A stretch of 43,546 nucleotides of DNA, taken from NCBI GenBank assembly GCA_046497075.1, contig JAWOGF010000060.1, positions 1 to 43,546 on the forward strand, read 5' to 3'. The notes beneath the pieces were generated by a model, which worked only from the letters and a program-made list of their open reading frames with translations, searched no databases and had not been told where the DNA came from. The position numbers and the translations under genes are program-made. This DNA is from Saliniplasma sp046497075 (GTDB lineage: Archaea; Thermoplasmatota; Thermoplasmata; Halarchaeoplasmatales; Halarchaeoplasmataceae). Shown in pieces: positions 1-7,701 of the stretch (positions are counted from its first letter, which is position 1; every line of letters starts with the position of its first letter).

Positions 1-122
1 CGCGCTAGTCCTCTACCTGGTCCTTTAGTAAATCCTGGCGTCGAATGTCCTGTACAATATCCTAGTCCTCTACCTGTCATAGGGCCCATTCCTTCTGGTC
101 CTGTTCCATCTCCTCTTGGCAT
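1..122 (-). CDS. DUF5320-type glycine-rich small protein, C-terminus cut by the window edge
   Basis: The minus strand from 122 encodes MPRGDGTGPEGMGPMTGRG followed by LGYCTGHSTPGF and GPGRGL, and the frame stays open to position 1. The MPRGDGTGPxGxGPMTGRGxGYC signature is the hallmark of the DUF5320 family, small Gly/Met/Cys-rich proteins of anaerobic archaea and bacteria, often encoded near NifB/NifX-type or Mrp-type iron-sulfur proteins. Their function is unknown. The start has a modest GTGAT-type site (TGTGATAAT) just upstream. Only about 40 residues are visible, so the family call rests on the N-terminal signature. Confidence 0.85.
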   Translation of the reverse strand, partial: MPRGDGTGPEGMGPMTGRGLGYCTGHSTPGFTKGPGRGLA

Positions 123-153
123 ATTATCACATTTATTACTATTATGTGTAGTA

Positions 154-165
154 GTATTTATAATT
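154..165 (-). promoter_or_regulatory. TATA box of the DUF5320 gene
   Basis: On the minus strand the sequence reads AATTATAAATAC about 32-43 bases before the ATG at 122, the right place for an archaeal TATA box giving a short leader that contains the GTGATAAT site. Confidence 0.5.
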
Positions 166-215
166 ATTGCACATATGAGTATTGGCTGTGCCATTTAGAG
201 ACTGATAGGTCATTT

Positions 216-758
216 TCAGACAGGTTTTCTAAATATCTCGTCGAAAACCTCTTCGTGTATACGATAGTCTTCTGGGCTGTAAAGTACCATCCTTACCAGT
301 TTCGGTATATCGTTCTCTTCCAAAAATTCTTTTATTTCTCCCAATGCGATGTAAGCGGCTTCTTTGGTGGGATATCCAAAAGCCCCAGTGCTGATGGCTG
401 GAAATGAAACACTTTGTATATCCTCAACAGAAGCTACTTCGAGACTGTTCCTATAGCTCCTTTGTAGATCCAGTTCATCTTGTTCAGTACCTGAGAATAC
501 AGGTCCTACTGTATGTATCACATGATCCGCTTTTAGATTGTGTCCCTTAGTGACCTTAGCTTTCCCTGTTTCACATCCACCTAATCCCTTACATTCCTCG
601 TAAAGTTCTGGACCTGCCGCTCTATGTATTGCACCTGCAACGCCACCTCCAGGGGCTAATCGTTTATTTGCAGCGTTTACAATCGCTTCTGTATCCTGTT
701 GAGTGATGTCGCCTTCAACCAATTCAAACCTTGAACATTCTATCTCTATCGACTTCAT
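216..758 (-). CDS. Macrodomain protein, O-acetyl-ADP-ribose deacetylase / ADP-ribosyl hydrolase type
   Basis: The 180-residue product is a single complete macrodomain. It has the ADP-ribose-binding signatures GDITQQDTEAIVNAAN (residues about 17-32), GGGVAGAIHRAAG (38-50), VIHTVGPV (about 81-88) and the diphosphate-binding loop SFPAISTGAFGYP (about 118-130). These match the MacroD/YmdB-type cytosolic hydrolases that remove ADP-ribose from proteins or deacetylate O-acetyl-ADP-ribose; the exact substrate cannot be read from sequence. It lies downstream of the amphi-Trp gene on the same strand, but a T-rich tract separates them, so the two may not be strictly co-transcribed. The ATG at 758 gives the normal family length. 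Confidence 0.92.
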   Translation of the reverse strand: MKSIEIECSRFELVEGDITQQDTEAIVNAANKRLAPGGGVAGAIHRAAGPELYEECKGLGGCETGKAKVTKGHNLKADHVIHTVGPVFSGTEQDELDLQRSYRNSLEVASVEDIQSVSFPAISTGAFGYPTKEAAYIALGEIKEFLEENDIPKLVRMVLYSPEDYRIHEEVFDEIFRKPV

Positions 759-759
759 A

Positions 760-779
760 CAAAAACAAAATAAAAAAAG
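760..779 (-). terminator. T-rich tract between the amphi-Trp and macrodomain genes
   Basis: On the minus strand this stretch is CACTTTTTTTATTTTGTTTTTG-like, an oligo-T run of the kind that terminates archaeal RNA polymerase. It follows the amphi-Trp gene by about 30 bases. It sits directly before the macrodomain ATG, so it would act as a partial terminator or attenuator at most. Confidence 0.4.
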
Positions 780-805
780 TGAAACAAATAGTTTTTGAAA
801 GCGTT

Positions 806-1099
806 TTAGGATATCTGTGGTGCTTCGTCTTCTCTTTTTCCTTTGAACTCAAGTTCGATCTCAAGTTCTCTTTCTCCGTATCCCTCAAAGTCGATCTCTA
901 GTTCTATAGGTTCCCTAAACTTGAATGGAATCTCCCACTCAGCGGTTTTAACAGTGACCTCGTCTCCTTTCTTCATCTGCTCGCCCAGTGCGATCAAAAA
1001 ATCCGCCATCTGTTCTCTGTTCAGATAAACTTCATGTTCTAGATCTCCTTCAGTTATCACTCTTTTTTGAGTTTCTTCTTTTGTTGGTATCTCAGCCAT
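806..1099 (-). CDS. Amphi-Trp domain protein
   Basis: The 97-residue product has the conserved core ALGEQMKKGDEVTVKTAEWEIPFKFREPIELEIDFEG followed by an acidic strand ERELEIELEF; shortened here, the key feature is the WEIPFKFREPIELEI region typical of the amphi-Trp family. Members are small soluble proteins of archaea and proteobacteria with no established function. I chose the ATG at 1099 over an in-frame TTG at 1111 because the bases GGTGG just upstream of the ATG make a good ribosome binding site that the longer start would turn into coding sequence. It is divergent from the ArsR-like regulator, which may control it. Confidence 0.85.
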   Translation of the reverse strand: MAEIPTKEETQKRVITEGDLEHEVYLNREQMADFLIALGEQMKKGDEVTVKTAEWEIPFKFREPIELEIDFEGYGERELEIELEFKGKREDEAPQIS

Positions 1100-1120
1100 T
1101 CTTACCACCAAAACATAAAA

Positions 1121-1142
1121 ATATAAGCTTACATATAAGCTT
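1121..1142. promoter_or_regulatory. Shared divergent promoter with a 10-bp direct repeat
   Basis: ATATAAGCTT occurs at 1121-1130 and again at 1133-1142. Each copy contains a TATA-like core and the palindrome AAGCTT. The pair lies between the divergent amphi-Trp (start 1099) and ArsR-like (start 1176) genes at TATA-box distance from both. A regulator binding here could control both genes. Confidence 0.5.
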
Positions 1143-1175
1143 TCTTAGGAATTTTATCTATGGAACGGTGAGAGA

Positions 1176-1445
1176 ATGAATGGGTTGGAAATATTAGGGT
1201 CTAAAACTCGTTTAAAAATACTTCATCTACTCAGTGAACGGGATATGTATGTCTCAGAATTGATGGAAAAGGCTGGTATGGACGGTAAAACAGCAAAACA
1301 CCATTTAGATATGTTAGAACGTTCAGGGATAGTCTCCTCTGAAGAAAGGGGTAGAAGAAAGTATTACATCCTAAAAAAGGAGATCATATTAAGGATATCT
1401 CCTTCTCCTAACCGAAGATACTTAGTTCAATTTCAAGATATATGA
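1176..1445 (+). CDS. ArsR-like winged-helix transcriptional regulator
   Basis: The 89-residue protein is a compact winged helix-turn-helix: ILGSKTRLKILHLLSERDMYVSEL (helices 1-2, residues 5-28), recognition region GMDGKTAKHHLDMLERSGIV (33-52) and a wing SSEERGRRKYYIL. This is the ArsR/HTH_20-type DNA-binding fold found in many archaeal one-component regulators. There are no metal-binding cysteines, so a metal-sensing role is not supported. The ATG at 1176 follows GGTGAGAG. The short tail after the wing has no recognisable ligand domain. It probably binds the shared promoter at 1121-1142. Its stop lies two bases from the convergent fibronectin-III gene. Confidence 0.85.
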   Translation: MNGLEILGSKTRLKILHLLSERDMYVSELMEKAGMDGKTAKHHLDMLERSGIVSSEERGRRKYYILKKEIILRISPSPNRRYLVQFQDI

Positions 1446-1447
1446 GT

Positions 1448-2980
1448 TCAATCGTCTATAAAATCTTCTCTTTTATTAACCTCGATCTGACCATTTTCAA
1501 AAGATTTATCTTCCTGGTCAATAGATCCGATTTCATTAATTTTTTTAGGTCTAACTTTTACAACTTCTTCATCCTTAATTTCTTCGTCCTGTTGTTCACC
1601 GGAATCCCATTCATGTCTCTTACCTATATATCTCCTTTTGATTTTATCCTTATGCACAAACAAAAAGGCGATCACAACGATCAATCCAATTATCAGACCA
1701 TATATCCCGTAGGTTGATAAATCGACTGGATCATCATCCTCAACCTTCTCCTCTAGAGGAGTTGCTTCAACTATCTCCGAAGATTGACTGATCCTCCCTT
1801 CATCATCTACAACTTTGACTGAATAATAATAGGTTGTATTCGCTTCTACTTCTGTATCATCGAAGTTTTCTATTGCACCTACCATCTTGTAAAAGGATAA
1901 TTCTTCTGGTTCACTTCCTTTAAAGATAAGATATCTAGAGATATCTTCATCTGTATTCCAGTTTAATTCCACTGAGCCTTCTTTTGAATCAGCGGATATA
2001 TCCAACAGTTTTTGTGGATTATTTCCCAAAACGAGGGATTTCTCTACCTCCTCAGAATAATCACTTTCTCCCTCTCCGTTCACCGCCGTAATAACATATT
2101 GATATGAAACATCCAGCTCTACTTCATTATCGATATAATAGTCTTGTTTTGTAGAATTTAGATAAACAAACTCCTCCTCTTCTTTTCTATATATCCTATA
2201 TTCTATTAAGGATGAATTCCCTTTGTCTTGAGGTGGGGACCAGTAAAGTTCCATATGTTCTTCTCCTGAGAATAAATAGATATCAAACGGTGAGGAGGGT
2301 TCTGTGATATTATATAAGGGTTTAGCAGAAACTATCCTTGACCATTCACTCTCTCCTTCGTCATTGACAGCTGTCACTACATAATTATATTCGAGCCCAT
2401 TTGTCACATTCTTGTCTTCAAAAATATGTTTATTATGGGTTTCATGTACCTTTTCAAAATCATCTACATTCTCACCTCTATATATATTATATCTAGTGAT
2501 CTCTTCCCCTCCGTTATCAACAGGTTCATCCCAATCTAAAAATACCTGAGAATCGCCTGGATACGCAGATAAATTCGGTGTTTCAGTAGGTACATTGGAC
2601 CCTAATGCTGTTTTTTGAATTCTATCAGATGGGGCTGTTTCATTTTCCCCTCCATAAAAGGCTGTAACATAATACGTGTAAGTTCTACCTGATTCGATTT
2701 CATGATCAGTGAAACTAGTTCTATTCACTCTGCCAATTCTCTCTGGAGGGAGTGAGCCCAAACCTCGGTATATATAATACCCTTCTATATCGATCGTTTC
2801 CTGTCCAGGAGCATCCCACTCTAAAGAGATATGAGTCCTATGTATAATCCCACTTAAATTCCTTGGCGATGAAACTGCACGTATCTCTTCTCCTTGAGTA
2901 TTGATCACAGCAACTGATAAGGATGCAAGGATAGATAAAATCAATAGTAATGAGATAAAACTTTTCAGAGATAATTTCAT
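1448..2980 (-). CDS. Surface protein with four fibronectin type III domains and a membrane anchor
   Basis: The 510-residue protein begins with a signal peptide (FISLLLILSILASLSVAV, residues about 9-26). Four fibronectin-III repeats follow at roughly 38-128, 133-222, 227-317 and 325-408, each with the YxIYRG/YxxYVTAVNxxGES pattern. A single membrane helix (YGIYGLIIGLIVVIAFLFVH, about 424-444) precedes a long charged, acidic cytoplasmic tail of about 65 residues. Fn3 arrays usually mediate adhesion or hold extracellular complexes together; no enzymatic domain is present. The tail (KRRYIGKRHEWDSGEQQDEE and onward) is longer than a simple anchor needs and may contact a cytoplasmic partner. ATG at 2980 gives a proper signal peptide. 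Confidence 0.88.
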   Translation of the reverse strand: MKLSLKSFISLLLILSILASLSVAVINTQGEEIRAVSSPRNLSGIIHRTHISLEWDAPGQETIDIEGYYIYRGLGSLPPERIGRVNRTSFTDHEIESGRTYTYYVTAFYGGENETAPSDRIQKTALGSNVPTETPNLSAYPGDSQVFLDWDEPVDNGGEEITRYNIYRGENVDDFEKVHETHNKHIFEDKNVTNGLEYNYVVTAVNDEGESEWSRIVSAKPLYNITEPSSPFDIYLFSGEEHMELYWSPPQDKGNSSLIEYRIYRKEEEEFVYLNSTKQDYYIDNEVELDVSYQYVITAVNGEGESDYSEEVEKSLVLGNNPQKLLDISADSKEGSVELNWNTDEDISRYLIFKGSEPEELSFYKMVGAIENFDDTEVEANTTYYYSVKVVDDEGRISQSSEIVEATPLEEKVEDDDPVDLSTYGIYGLIIGLIVVIAFLFVHKDKIKRRYIGKRHEWDSGEQQDEEIKDEEVVKVRPKKINEIGSIDQEDKSFENGQIEVNKREDFIDD

Positions 2981-3005
2981 ATCATCTAAGATATGTTACG
3001 GGGCC

Positions 3006-3020
3006 ATTATATATATTTTA
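3006..3020 (-). promoter_or_regulatory. TATA box of the fibronectin-III gene
   Basis: The minus strand reads TAAAATATATATAAT about 25-40 bases before the ATG at 2980. It shows that this gene has its own promoter downstream of tryptophanase. Confidence 0.5.
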
Positions 3021-3029
3021 TGTAAATTT

Positions 3030-4397
3030 TCAGATGGGTTCGAATTCTGCTTTGAAATGACCGAGTAACTCTGGAGCGTAAGTTCTTTTTAGGCCCTGGA
3101 TATCTTCCCGCTTATTATACAACTTTATTACAGAATCTGCAACATAATCGAGTTGTCTGAATGTATAAACTCTTCTCGGTATCGCTAATCTCATATTTTC
3201 CATCCTTGCAGGTATCACATTACCTTCTTCATCCTTTTCACCAAAAGCACTTGTCCCTAATTCAACGCCACGTATACCCGATTCGATATAAAGCTGAACT
3301 GTAAGCGATTGGGCAGGAAACTGTTCTTGAGGTATATGAGGTAGGAATTTTTTAGCATCTATGAAAACAGCATGTCCTCCAACTGGCTCGATTATAGGAA
3401 TTCCCTCTTCTCTCAATCTATCTCCTAAAAATTTGACCTGTTGATGTCGATATCTTTGATATTCATAGGATGTAGCCTCCTCTAGCCCCTTACCCATAGC
3501 CGAGAGTTCCCTACATGCCATACCCCCATATGTTGGAAATCCTTCTATTATAATACCTAAATTTTCACACTTCTGTAGAAGTTCCTCATCTCTAAGGCCT
3601 ATTAGACCCCCGATATTTACTAATCCCTCCTTCTTAGCGCTAAAAGTGAAACCATCTGCATATGAAAACATCTCTTTTATAATTTCTTTTATCGATTTAT
3701 CACTGTAGTCCCCCTCTCTTTCCTTTATAAAAAAAGCGTTCTCAGCAAATCTACAAGCATCCAAAAAGAAGGGTATATCAAACTCTTTAGCAACATCAGA
3801 AACTTCCTTGATGTTTTCCATAGAAACGGGCTGTCCCCCTCCTGTATTATTCGTAACCGTCAACATTATCAAAGGTATCTTATCATCACCTTTCTCTTCG
3901 ATAAAATCACGTAGTTTCTCTGTATCCATATTGCCCTTGAAATCTAATCTCTTACTTATTTCATAGGCCTCGTTCCTAACTAAGTTAACTGGTGTCCCTC
4001 CTTTATGTTTGACATTGGCCTTTGTGGTATCAAAATGCATATTATTGGGCACAAAATCCCCTTCCTCTACCAACACAGAGAATAAAATATTCTCTGCTGC
4101 TCTTCCTTGGTGGACGGGCACGAAATTTTTAAAACCGAATATATTCTGAACTGCTTCTTTTAAAATATAATAGGAATCACTACCAGCATAGGCCTGTTCA
4201 GTTTTGACCATTTCACTCCATTGTTCATCACTCATCGCAGAAGTTCCAGAGTCGGTGAGTAGATCTATATAGACATCATCTGATCTTAACTTGAATACAT
4301 TTAACCCAGCGTCGATGATCTTTCTCTTTCGTTCTTCCTTGGTAAGTCTTTTTAATGGTTCTACCATCTTTATTTTGAAAGGTTCAGGTTCTTGCAT
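3030..4397 (-). CDS. tnaA: Tryptophanase (tryptophan indole-lyase), PLP-dependent beta-eliminating lyase
   Basis: The 455-residue protein matches the tryptophanase/tyrosine phenol-lyase family end to end: EPFKIKMVEPLKRL at the N-terminus, YIDLLTDSGTSAMSD, PVHQGRAAEN, TNNTGGGQPVS, the PLP-lysine region FSAKKEGLVNIGG (about residue 250), EGFPTYGG and GGHAVFID. It cleaves tryptophan to indole, pyruvate and ammonia. Tyrosine phenol-lyases carry an Arg in an MERG motif near residue 380; here the motif reads GVELGTS, like VEIGS of tryptophanases, which favours the tryptophan enzyme. It stands alone with no TnaB-type permease beside it. The family is bacterial in the main, so lateral acquisition is likely. 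Tyrosine phenol-lyase is the alternative. Confidence 0.88.
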   Translation of the reverse strand: MQEPEPFKIKMVEPLKRLTKEERKRKIIDAGLNVFKLRSDDVYIDLLTDSGTSAMSDEQWSEMVKTEQAYAGSDSYYILKEAVQNIFGFKNFVPVHQGRAAENILFSVLVEEGDFVPNNMHFDTTKANVKHKGGTPVNLVRNEAYEISKRLDFKGNMDTEKLRDFIEEKGDDKIPLIMLTVTNNTGGGQPVSMENIKEVSDVAKEFDIPFFLDACRFAENAFFIKEREGDYSDKSIKEIIKEMFSYADGFTFSAKKEGLVNIGGLIGLRDEELLQKCENLGIIIEGFPTYGGMACRELSAMGKGLEEATSYEYQRYRHQQVKFLGDRLREEGIPIIEPVGGHAVFIDAKKFLPHIPQEQFPAQSLTVQLYIESGIRGVELGTSAFGEKDEEGNVIPARMENMRLAIPRRVYTFRQLDYVADSVIKLYNKREDIQGLKRTYAPELLGHFKAEFEPI

Positions 4398-4410
4398 GGT
4401 TTCACATTAA

Positions 4411-4438
4411 ACCGATTACGGACCGATATAATTAATTT
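4411..4438 (-). promoter_or_regulatory. tnaA promoter with direct repeat ATCGGT
   Basis: On the minus strand a TATA-like AATTAATTATAT is followed by ATCGGTCCGTAATCGGT: the hexamer ATCGGT repeats 11 bp apart (forward ACCGAT at 4411-4416 and 4422-4427), about one helical turn. The repeats lie between the TATA box and the start codon, where a bound repressor would block initiation. Confidence 0.45.
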
Positions 4439-4476
4439 TACCTTGAGATTTGATTTAACTAAATAACTAACCTACC

Positions 4477-4487
4477 TAAATTATAAA
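4477..4487 (+). promoter_or_regulatory. TATA box of the ABC1/UbiB-like gene
   Basis: AAATTATAAAT lies about 27-37 bases upstream of the ATG at 4514, which predicts a leaderless or nearly leaderless mRNA; no GGTGA site is present before the start. Confidence 0.5.
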
Positions 4488-4513
4488 TCATTCTTCCTTT
4501 TTGTTAATACCGG

Positions 4514-6151
4514 ATGAAAAGACGTACAAAAATAGACCGCCTTAGGGAGATTGCCAAAATTTTACTAAAACATGGCCTAATCGACTTTATTGAAGAATTA
4601 GGTCTTGCTAGTTTCATCTCTAAAAAGAGGTTAGAAGAATCTCTTGAAGAAAAGATGAAGGAAACCAAGGCTGAAGATATTAGGGGACTTTTTGAAGACC
4701 TTGGTCCAACATTTGTCAAGCTAGGCCAATTTCTCGCAATGAGACCGGACTTGGTTCCGCCACAATTTGCTAACGAATTGAAGGAACTGCATGAGGAAGC
4801 GACACCGTTTTCTCCAGAAGTGGCAAAAAAGATTATTGAAAAAGAATTGGGAGATAATCTATGTAATATCTTCGAGGATTTCTATAATTATCCGCTTGGC
4901 GCAGCCTCGATAGGGCAAGTTCATGAAGCTACTCTTAAAAACGGTAAAGAAGTTGTGGTAAAAGTACAAAGGCCAGATATTCGAAAAATGGTACAAGCTG
5001 ACATGGAGCTGATAAAAAAATTAGCTAAGTTGATCGAGAGACACATCCCAGAAAGCCAGATGTACCATCCCGAAGAGACTATTAAGGAATTCCAAAAGAT
5101 GCTGGAAAAAGAGATGGATTTTACTACTGAAGCAAGGAGTGCACAAAAATTTTATGATGCTTTCGAGGATGATGCCGACCTTAATATTCCAAAAGTTCAT
5201 TGGGAATATGTTACAAAAAAAGTCATAGTTCTGGAAAACGTGAAGGGAGAAAGTATAACAAAAGCAATACATGGCGATTATCCCGTAGAGCTTAAAAAGA
5301 AATTGGCAACTGAGATGGCGAGAGCCATGTTAAAGCAATTTTTTATCCACGGGGTTTTTCATGCAGACCCGTCACCGGGTAATATCTTTTTTAGAGAAGA
5401 CGGGACTTTAACATTACTTGATTTCGGTGCTATCGGAAGACTCTCTGATGAGAGGAGAAATAAATTGATCGACATGTTTATCGCTATGGCGAGGAACGAT
5501 ACGAAAAAAATCATGGGTGTACTCCTGGACATAGGGGATGTTCACGGTAAGATTGATAAAAACGAACTTGAATGGGATATAGAAGATGTCTTAGACCTAT
5601 ATAAGAAAAAGATGGATACGTCGTTCCTTGAAGGAGCTAACGAAGAGATAATGAATATCGCTACTAAACATAACATAACCCTGCCCCCTAATTTTTTATT
5701 GATGGAAAGAGCACTGATCGCCACTGAGGGGGTCTGTAGTTCTTTAGACCCAGAATTTGATTTCTTTGAAGCTTCAAAACCGGTCATAAAAGAGATAATT
5801 AAAAATAGATACGGACCAAAAGCACAAGTTGAGAAACTACTAGGTACTGCTAAGAGTTTTCATGATCTATTCTCAAAACTTCCAGATCGTTTGAATAATA
5901 TCATGGAACGTATAGAGAATGAAGAACTTTCCGTAGCCATAGAACACAAAGGATTGGATGATCTAGAATACACCATAGAATTAGTTTCGAATAGATTGAG
6001 TTTTACGATTATACTCGCTTCTATAATCATCGGTTCAGCATTGCTTATATTGGGAACCGATGAAATAATCCTCGGACCTTACATATTTTTGGTATCCGTG
6101 GTCATAGGAGTCTGGTTATTAGCGATAATAATAAAAAGAGGAAAATATTAA
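4514..6151 (+). CDS. ABC1/UbiB family atypical protein kinase-like membrane protein
   Basis: The 545-residue protein has all UbiB/ADCK family marks: the family-specific KxGQ motif in FVKLGQFLAMRPDLVP (about residue 68), the Ala-rich loop GAASIGQVHEATL, the lysine strand VVVKVQRPD, the catalytic loop FHADPSPGNIFF (about 282) and the metal-binding DFGAIGRL (about 302). The C-terminus has two membrane helices (about residues 497-540), as in UbiB. In bacteria and mitochondria such proteins support quinone biosynthesis, probably through an ATPase activity that extracts lipid intermediates; the archaeal substrate is not established. The usual second His of HADPHPGN is Ser here. It is divergent from tnaA and appears monocistronic. 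Confidence 0.9.
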   Translation: MKRRTKIDRLREIAKILLKHGLIDFIEELGLASFISKKRLEESLEEKMKETKAEDIRGLFEDLGPTFVKLGQFLAMRPDLVPPQFANELKELHEEATPFSPEVAKKIIEKELGDNLCNIFEDFYNYPLGAASIGQVHEATLKNGKEVVVKVQRPDIRKMVQADMELIKKLAKLIERHIPESQMYHPEETIKEFQKMLEKEMDFTTEARSAQKFYDAFEDDADLNIPKVHWEYVTKKVIVLENVKGESITKAIHGDYPVELKKKLATEMARAMLKQFFIHGVFHADPSPGNIFFREDGTLTLLDFGAIGRLSDERRNKLIDMFIAMARNDTKKIMGVLLDIGDVHGKIDKNELEWDIEDVLDLYKKKMDTSFLEGANEEIMNIATKHNITLPPNFLLMERALIATEGVCSSLDPEFDFFEASKPVIKEIIKNRYGPKAQVEKLLGTAKSFHDLFSKLPDRLNNIMERIENEELSVAIEHKGLDDLEYTIELVSNRLSFTIILASIIIGSALLILGTDEIILGPYIFLVSVVIGVWLLAIIIKRGKY

Positions 6152-6184
6152 TTGGTGATGAATCAATTGGTCTTTTTGTATTTT
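6150..6184 (+). terminator. Weak hairpin plus T-tract after the ABC1/UbiB-like gene
   Basis: The 5-bp stem AATTG...CAATT starts at the stop codon and is followed by GGTCTTTTTGTATTTT, a T-rich run suited to archaeal termination. Confidence 0.4.
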
Positions 6185-6204
6185 GGACAAACTTACTGTT
6201 ACTG

Positions 6205-6270
6205 TTACTGTTTAAGCTCGTTTATTATCTCATCTATCAGATCTATAGCTTCTTTCCGTTTCTTGCACAT
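6205..6270 (-). CDS. Candidate 21-residue small protein
   Basis: The minus strand encodes a short peptide beginning MCKKRKEAIDLIDEI and ending in NELKQ, then TAA. Three consecutive ATG codons (6276, 6273, 6270) follow AAGGTG; the third has the best spacing to GGTGA, giving 21 residues, while the first gives 23. Upstream is a clear TATA box (6308-6315) and a palindrome (6289-6299). The peptide is basic at the start, then a regular i/i+3/i+4 pattern of Ile and Leu predicts an amphipathic helix. I do not recognise a family. The alternative is a short regulatory leader or non-coding transcript made from the same promoter. Just after the stop, CAGTAA is repeated three times. Confidence 0.5.
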   Translation of the reverse strand: MCKKRKEAIDLIDEIINELKQ

Positions 6271-6288
6271 CATCATCACCTTCTTATC

Positions 6289-6317
6289 TCGCTTTGCGAT
6301 ATAGGGATTATATAAAT
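6289..6317 (-). promoter_or_regulatory. Promoter and perfect palindrome upstream of the small ORF
   Basis: On the minus strand ATTTATATAATCC (TATA box, forward about 6305-6317) is followed about 10 bases later by TCGCAAAGCGA, a perfect inverted repeat (forward 6289-6299) at the predicted start of transcription. The order TATA, palindrome, GGTGATG, ATG is what a repressed small gene would show. Confidence 0.5.
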
Positions 6318-6390
6318 AATTTTCGACGGATAGTTTCTAAATGATCATCCTAAAGATAATTCTCTAAATGTAAACCAAAATGAATAAAAA

Positions 6391-6400
6391 GGATTATACC
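6391..6400 (+). promoter_or_regulatory. TATA box of nicotinate phosphoribosyltransferase
   Basis: AGGATTATACC lies about 25-30 bases before the ATG at 6421, consistent with a leaderless transcript; no ribosome binding site is visible. Confidence 0.4.
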
Positions 6401-6420
6401 CTATCTTGAACTGATATATA

Positions 6421-7620
6421 ATGAGCCGATTCCATTCTGCAACTGAAGATGATATCATATCTGGTAAAACAACTGATATTTATTTTCAAAACACTATGGA
6501 GATATTTGAGGAGAAAGGTATAGGGGACGAGGAGGTTACTGCCGAATTCACCTCAACTTCTTTACCTGACGATTATAAATGGGGAGTTTTCGTTGGTCTT
6601 GACGAAGTATTAGCTTTATTAGAAGGTAAAGATATCGATGTCTACGCTTTACCTGAGGGGACCGTCTTTAAACCTACAGGACAGGATGGAGTATACACCC
6701 CTACTATGTTTATCGAAGGTCCTTATAATGAATTTTGCATCTATGAAACTCCTATATTAGGGTTCATCTGTCATCCCTCTGGTGTAGCAACTAAATCCTC
6801 AAGAGTAAAACTAGCAGCAGGTGAATGCCAGGTTATGTCTTTCGGCATCAGGAGGATGCATCCTAGCATTGCCCCTGTTATTGATAGAGCTGCATATATC
6901 GGAGGATGTGATTCTGTCTCCTGTGTAGCTGGTGCAGAAGAAGTAGGAGTGGAACCGTCTGGAACTATGCCACATTCACTGACTATAATCTGTGACAATC
7001 CAAAAGACGCTTTTAAGGCATTTCATGAAACACTTTCAGAAAAAATCCCAAGGATAGCTTTAGTAGACACATATCATGACGAAAAAATGGAAACAATGAT
7101 GGCCTATGAAGCAATGGGTGATGAACTTTTAGGTATCCGATTGGATACACCTTCATCCCGTAGAGGAGACCTAACTAAGATTGTTCAAGAAGTTAAATGG
7201 GAAATGAAAATCAGAGGAATAAAAGCCAAGGTCATAACGTCTGGTGGCATGGATGAATATTACATACCCAAGTTAAAAGATGCAGGGGTTGATGCTTTTG
7301 GAGTTGGGACTAGTATTTCAAATGCAAAAACTATCAATTTTGCTATGGATATCGTGGAAAAAGAAGGTAAATTTGTTGCCAAAAGAGGTAAATACAGTGG
7401 GAAAAAACAGGCATTTAGATGCCCCGAATGTTTAAATTATAAAATGAAGAAGTGGGACGAAAGGTATCAACAACCAATATGTGATTGTAACGAAACGATG
7501 GTTCCGATGCTAGAAAAATTTATGGAGAACGGGGAGATCATAAAAGACTATCCGACTCCAAAAGATATAAAGGAAAGAGTCGATTTGCAGTTAAACAAAT
7601 TGGAACCGGATTGGATGTAA
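6421..7620 (+). CDS. pncB: Nicotinate phosphoribosyltransferase, archaeal type
   Basis: The 399-residue protein belongs to the archaeal NAPRTase family: KTTDIYFQNTMEIF near the N-terminus, the HPSGVATKSSRVKLAAG block (about 119-135), FGIRRMHPSIAPVIDRAAY (about 141-159), VEPSGTMPHSL and the phosphate-binding ITSGGMDEYYI...GVDAFGVGTSIS (about 278-302). It joins nicotinate to PRPP, making nicotinate mononucleotide in the NAD salvage pathway. The C-terminal tail contains a cysteine cluster CPEC...CDC (about 338-362), like the zinc-binding knob known in Thermoplasma-type enzymes. It precedes the ribosomal gene set by about 80 bases and may share transcription. Length and motifs are normal. Confidence 0.92.
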   Translation: MSRFHSATEDDIISGKTTDIYFQNTMEIFEEKGIGDEEVTAEFTSTSLPDDYKWGVFVGLDEVLALLEGKDIDVYALPEGTVFKPTGQDGVYTPTMFIEGPYNEFCIYETPILGFICHPSGVATKSSRVKLAAGECQVMSFGIRRMHPSIAPVIDRAAYIGGCDSVSCVAGAEEVGVEPSGTMPHSLTIICDNPKDAFKAFHETLSEKIPRIALVDTYHDEKMETMMAYEAMGDELLGIRLDTPSSRRGDLTKIVQEVKWEMKIRGIKAKVITSGGMDEYYIPKLKDAGVDAFGVGTSISNAKTINFAMDIVEKEGKFVAKRGKYSGKKQAFRCPECLNYKMKKWDERYQQPICDCNETMVPMLEKFMENGEIIKDYPTPKDIKERVDLQLNKLEPDWM

Positions 7621-7701
7621 AATCTACCCAAGAAGCCTAAAAGAAAATATTTGTACAAGGGTAAGATATTAATATGCAATCTACTTATGAGGCGAATCAG
7701 T

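Noticed and set aside
7651..7701. N-terminal extension of L44e from a TTG
   Set aside because: Family members begin at the Met encoded at 7702, and the extension has no conserved residues.
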